Below, one piece after another: positions 30,390 through 33,384 of a stretch of 33,384 nucleotides of DNA. A model generated the notes under the pieces. The model was given only the letters and a program-made list of their open reading frames with translations. It was not told the DNA's origin and made no database searches. The position numbers and the translations under genes were made by a program. Every line of letters begins with the position of its first letter. The first letter of the stretch is position 1. Source of the stretch: Candidatus Bathyarchaeota archaeon (GTDB taxonomy: Archaea; Thermoproteota; Bathyarchaeia; RBG-16-48-13; JAGTRE01); assembly GCA_018396415.1 (NCBI GenBank), contig JAGTRE010000005.1:1994-35377 (forward strand), written 5' to 3'.

Positions 30390-31460
30390 GTGGTAGTGGT
30401 TGGGGTGTCTTCAAGTTTCCATAGGATGGAACTTCCGAGAGAGGTTATTGTTGGAAGTCGAATACTTCCATTAGTCGGGGAGACTTGTCGTCGACTCGGT
30501 TTTACATCGTCCTCTCTGGTTCTTATAGGTCCATCCACCTATGATGTTGCTGGAAAAGTTGTAATCGAATCCTTGCAGGATGCCGGCTTCAAAGTTGCTG
30601 AATTAATCGTTGAAAAATCTGGTATCGCTACTGTTGAATCGGTGAGGAAGGGAATTCGTGAGTCGAAGCCTTCTGTGGTGCTTGGGGTTGGGGGTGGAAA
30701 AGTAATTGATGTGGCTAAGCTTGGTTCCGCGGAGGAGGGAGTTCCATTTGTTAGTGTTCCCACGGCTGCGTCGCATGATGGGATTGCAAGTCCGCGGGCA
30801 TCTATTTTCGATAGCGACAAATCGCTTTCAGTGGAGGCACAGGCTCCAGTGGCGATAATCGCCGATACCCATGTGATTATTCGGTCTCCATATCGGCTCA
30901 CAGCAAGTGGCTGCGGGGACATTATCGCGAAGTATACTTCAGTTCGCGATTGGAGGCTTGCCCATAAACTTAAAGGTGAATACTATGGGGAATATGCGGC
31001 TAGCTTGGCTTTGATGTGTGCCAGGTTAGTGATGCGGAATGCTGAGCTTATCCGGAGAAATGACGAGGAAGGTCTGCGCACAGTTCTGGAAGCATTAATC
31101 AGTTGTGGGGTAGCTATGGGTATCGCAGGAAGTAGCCGGCCGTGTAGTGGATCTGAGCATCTCTTTAGTCACGCGTTGGATAGGATAGCACCTAAATCTG
31201 CGCTTCACGGGGAGCAATGCGGGGTAGGCGCAATTATGATGGCTTATCTTCATGGGGCAAACTGGAAATTGGTTCGGGATTCCCTACGAACTATTGGTGC
31301 ACCTACAACAGCAAAGGAGCTTGGAATTGAGCCGAGTTACGTGATAGAAGCTCTTACATTAGCTCATAAGATCAGACCTGAGCGATATACGATTTTGGGT
31401 GAAAATGGACTAACTCGCAGTGCTGCGGAGAGGCTTGCGTCAGCTACGGCAGTGATTTAG
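30390..31460 (+). CDS. egsA: sn-Glycerol-1-phosphate dehydrogenase
   Basis: The 356-residue enzyme reduces dihydroxyacetone phosphate with NAD(P)H to make the glycerol backbone of archaeal lipids. Motifs of the iron/zinc dehydrogenase superfamily are clear: GVGGGKVIDVAKLG (nucleotide site), SVPTAASHDGIASP, TASGCGDIIAKYT, and the metal ligands in SGSEHLFSHALD and ALHGEQCGVG. Length is normal. GTG at 30390 has an AAGGATGA site about eight bases upstream. It is followed 13 bases later by the UPF0179 gene, so the two are probably cotranscribed. Confidence 0.95.
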   Translation: MVVVGVSSSFHRMELPREVIVGSRILPLVGETCRRLGFTSSSLVLIGPSTYDVAGKVVIESLQDAGFKVAELIVEKSGIATVESVRKGIRESKPSVVLGVGGGKVIDVAKLGSAEEGVPFVSVPTAASHDGIASPRASIFDSDKSLSVEAQAPVAIIADTHVIIRSPYRLTASGCGDIIAKYTSVRDWRLAHKLKGEYYGEYAASLALMCARLVMRNAELIRRNDEEGLRTVLEALISCGVAMGIAGSSRPCSGSEHLFSHALDRIAPKSALHGEQCGVGAIMMAYLHGANWKLVRDSLRTIGAPTTAKELGIEPSYVIEALTLAHKIRPERYTILGENGLTRSAAERLASATAVI

Positions 31461-31473
31461 TGGGAGGCTCCGA

Positions 31474-31932
31474 ATGGAGCGGGAGAGGTCTAGGCCTACC
31501 ATCACAATGGTAGGTGTGAAGCAAGCTCGAGAAGGTTTCAAATTTATTCATGAGGGAGCAAGCCAATTATGTGAAGGTTGCCAATATAGAGGGGTTTGTA
31601 TCGATAACTTGGTGAGAGGTCGATTATATAGCGTGGTGAAAACTCGAGCCCGAGTGTTTCCATGTAGGCTTCACGAGGAAGGTGTGCAAGTGGTTGAGGT
31701 TGTTGAAGCGGAAACCGAAGCTTCAATTGATCAAAAATATGCGTTTGAGGGCGCCACTATCGAATTTCATCCTCAGGACTGTGAATTGGTTAACTGTGCA
31801 AACTATGAACGTTGCGTCCCCTACGGTCTAAAAAGGGGTGACAGATGCCAAATTATAAAATTGGTGGAGGCTGTTACTTGTCCTGCTTCTCGGCAACTGG
31901 TTGCGGTTGTTCTGAGGCGCTTTCCTGAGTAG
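31474..31932 (+). CDS. UPF0179 cysteine-rich protein
   Basis: The 152-residue protein matches archaeal family UPF0179 of unknown function. Its cysteines form two clusters, LCEGCQYRGVCID near 32-44 and DCELVNCANYERCVPYGLKRGDRC near 105-128, with a single FPCRLH between, suggesting an Fe-S or zinc site. ATG at 31474 has GGAGG upstream. Its last 59 bases overlap the end of the convergent FKBP gene. Confidence 0.88.
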   Translation: MERERSRPTITMVGVKQAREGFKFIHEGASQLCEGCQYRGVCIDNLVRGRLYSVVKTRARVFPCRLHEEGVQVVEVVEAETEASIDQKYAFEGATIEFHPQDCELVNCANYERCVPYGLKRGDRCQIIKLVEAVTCPASRQLVAVVLRRFPE

Positions 31933-32662
31933 GTGCCGCTGTGGTAGGCGTTGCTGTCGAGGTTAACTCTCGTTTCTTGAAGGTTTCAATGAAAACTATA
32001 TTTTCTATCTCTGGGAAAAACTTCTGAACCTCAATTGCAATTCCACGTTTAGCATATTGAAGTCCATCGATGAAAAATGCCTCCTCTGGAACTTCTATGG
32101 TTACAGTTTTCTCGGTTAGATTTAGGCCGAATTTCTGTGAATCGATAGCTTGAATTCTGCGGTGAATAAGCGCACGGATCTTCTCCTCCATTCCTTCGAG
32201 AATCTTTTTTAAGGTAACTTCGTAAATGAGCGTTTTACCTGCAAGTGGTGGGTTGAAATCGACTTGCACTCTCCCTGCTCCTACTGTACGGACAAGCGCT
32301 AATTTTCCTTCGAGTTCAACTCGCAAGCCTGGATATGGTGTTATTCCCTGTTCACGGAAGCGGCGTATTGGAACTAACTTAACCTTGTTTGGATCTCGCA
32401 TCCCGAAACCTTTCTCTGGTTGAATCTCGATTGTCGTGGGCTTTTCGAGTTCAAGGTTAATTAATCCCTCATCCAATCCCTTTACAACCCAACCTTCCCC
32501 GACGACAACCAAGACAGGCTCATAATTCGCGTCTTTGCGATAAATACGCTCCTTCTTGGCTATATCCTCAATCGTAGTGTCAAAAGTTTCTCCGGTTTCT
32601 TTTATTTTACCAATGTAATCTATGAGGATGAAATCGCCCTTTTTCACCGCCAAGGTTTCCAT
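31874..32662 (-). CDS. FKBP-type peptidyl-prolyl isomerase, long archaeal type
   Basis: The 262-residue protein folds and assists other proteins in the cytoplasm. The FKBP domain is split by an insert-in-flap chaperone domain: VKKGDFILIDYIGKIKETGETFDTT, then VVVGEGWVVKGLDEGLINLELEKPTTIEIQPEKGFG, the IF domain with KVKLVPIRRFREQG and VQVDFNPPLAGKTLIYEV, and a C-terminal extension of about 100 residues with helices and a strand pair. The last 30 residues are Thr/Ala/Pro/Gln-rich and probably disordered. The tail is the part that overlaps UPF0179. Confidence 0.93.
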   Translation of the reverse strand: METLAVKKGDFILIDYIGKIKETGETFDTTIEDIAKKERIYRKDANYEPVLVVVGEGWVVKGLDEGLINLELEKPTTIEIQPEKGFGMRDPNKVKLVPIRRFREQGITPYPGLRVELEGKLALVRTVGAGRVQVDFNPPLAGKTLIYEVTLKKILEGMEEKIRALIHRRIQAIDSQKFGLNLTEKTVTIEVPEEAFFIDGLQYAKRGIAIEVQKFFPEIENIVFIETFKKRELTSTATPTTAAPTQESASEQPQPVAEKQDK

Positions 32663-32786
32663 CCCTGTTTGGAACCATACGTTAACAAGACCAACCTTTA
32701 ACCTTTTTTACACTTTGGTGCTGCCCTTAGGCAGGTAAAGTTGTATTCAAAGTTGTTAGATTGCTTAAACCCTCTGATGGAAACGC

Positions 32787-33384
32787 TTAGCCGAGCGATG
32801 TTAGTTGCACATTTGCCGAATGTTGGTCTAGGTTAACGATTGCGCAAAATCCCTTGCTGGCTGGACCTGGATTAACAACAGTTGTTTTACCAATTTTATC
32901 AACTCCAGAAGACTCGTGAACGTGTCCACAGAGGGCGAGGATCGGCTCTCTTTCCTCTATGAACATTCGCACAGACTTGCTTCCGATATGTTTCCCTCCA
33001 CGTGCAACATCCACATTACTATTATGAGGAGGCATATGCGACACTAAAACTAGGTGTTGAGGATTGGAGGCTAATCGAAAGGCTTTTTCTAAAAGATTCT
33101 GTTTCTCTTCTTCCGTTAATTCAAAGGGTGTTTTAAAGGGACCGGGTGCTCCACCGCCAATGCCAAGGAAACAAATGCCATTGATTACAACATAAGTCCC
33201 GTGAATACAAGAGGTTCCTTTTACTTTAGATTTAGCTAATTCTGGGTCATCGCAATTCCCGGGGACAAATAAAATTGGAAGTCCAGTTTTCGTAAGGATT
33301 TCTAAAAATTTTTCAGCTTGTTCAACTGGTCCGAAATGTGTGAAGTCTCCGCAAATAATTATGCTTTTAACCTTATTTGATACG
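32787..33384 (-). CDS. Metallophosphoesterase, 5' end outside the window
   Basis: The frame stays open to the window edge, so at least 199 codons are present and the start is missing. Metal-binding motifs of the calcineurin-like superfamily are visible: IIICGDFTHFG, VPGNCDDPE, VLVSHMPPHNSN and LCGHVHESSGVDKIGKTTVVNPGPAS. The first DxH motif is expected upstream. The family includes archaeal YfcE-like phosphodiesterases; substrate is unknown. An ATG at 33044 would give only the last 85 residues and is an internal Met. Confidence 0.9.
   Translation of the reverse strand, partial: VSNKVKSIIICGDFTHFGPVEQAEKFLEILTKTGLPILFVPGNCDDPELAKSKVKGTSCIHGTYVVINGICFLGIGGGAPGPFKTPFELTEEEKQNLLEKAFRLASNPQHLVLVSHMPPHNSNVDVARGGKHIGSKSVRMFIEEREPILALCGHVHESSGVDKIGKTTVVNPGPASKGFCAIVNLDQHSANVQLTSLG

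Noticed and set aside
1-33384. CRISPR arrays, insertion sequences or integrated elements
   Set aside because: I saw no regularly spaced repeats, transposase motifs or terminal inverted repeats; gene content is core chromosome.

Overview
This window is archaeal chromosome. The evidence is archaeal/eukaryotic-type translation genes (L18a/LX, L31e, L39e, L37e, S19e, aIF6, Nep1, RNase P subunit 4), prefoldin alpha, a 20S proteasome beta subunit, an aCPSF1/FttA-type beta-CASP nuclease, sn-glycerol-1-phosphate dehydrogenase (archaeal lipids), many TTG/GTG starts behind GAGGTG-type ribosome binding sites, and tRNA genes full of bulge-helix-bulge introns. SepF implies FtsZ-based division, which argues against Thermoproteales/Sulfolobales. 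I infer a TACK archaeon of a Bathyarchaeia-like or related FtsZ-using lineage; the exact lineage cannot be fixed from the sequence alone.

Layout. 1-1967 (+): a winged-helix/two-TM regulator, a secreted beta-rich protein and a DUF4382 lipoprotein-like/secreted protein, convergent with an EamA transporter (1972-2874, -). 3023-3638 (-): tRNA-Thr(CGT), a small unknown gene and tRNA-Leu(GAG). 3713-4702 (+): thiL, then a decayed nucleotidyltransferase and tRNA-Arg(TCT). 5291-11820 (-): DUF434/DUF5616 protein, leuS, alaS. 11993-15245 (-): L12, L10, L1, L11, NusG/Spt5, SecE (SecE is too short for ordinary ORF cut-offs), with a probable internal promoter before L1. 15426-16355 (-): argF. 16417-21303 (-): a tight translation/secretion cluster, DUF1616 - rnp4 - YhbY - S19e - PDCD5 - L39e - L31e - aIF6 - L18a - prefoldin alpha - ftsY. 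21700-22464 (+): nep1, followed by tRNA-Gly(TCC). 23549-24391 (-): four tRNAs (Ala, Val, Phe, Gly-GCC) just downstream of the LSm-L37e pair. 24977-26341 (-): a GT-C glycosyltransferase. 26634-27477 (+): PUA protein and SepF. 27464-30067 (-): aCPSF1 and proteasome beta. 30390-31932 (+): egsA and UPF0179. 31874 to the window end (-): FKBP isomerase and a truncated metallophosphoesterase.

The most striking content is the tRNA set. I reconstructed eight tRNA genes by hand and all eight are interrupted, with thirteen introns of 12-50 nt. Only two introns are at the canonical 37/38 site. The rest lie in the D loop, 25/26, the anticodon stem (29/30, 30/31), the variable region (44/45, 45/46), the T loop and both strands of the acceptor stem. 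After removing the introns, every tRNA comes to exactly 74-75 nt (85 nt for Leu) with complete stems, and most junctions fit a 3-nt bulge / 4-bp helix / 3-nt bulge motif. Two of these genes (tRNA-Phe and tRNA-Gly(GCC)) are so broken up that a standard search could miss them or call them degenerate. Two reconstructed tRNAs carry C33 instead of the near-universal U33.
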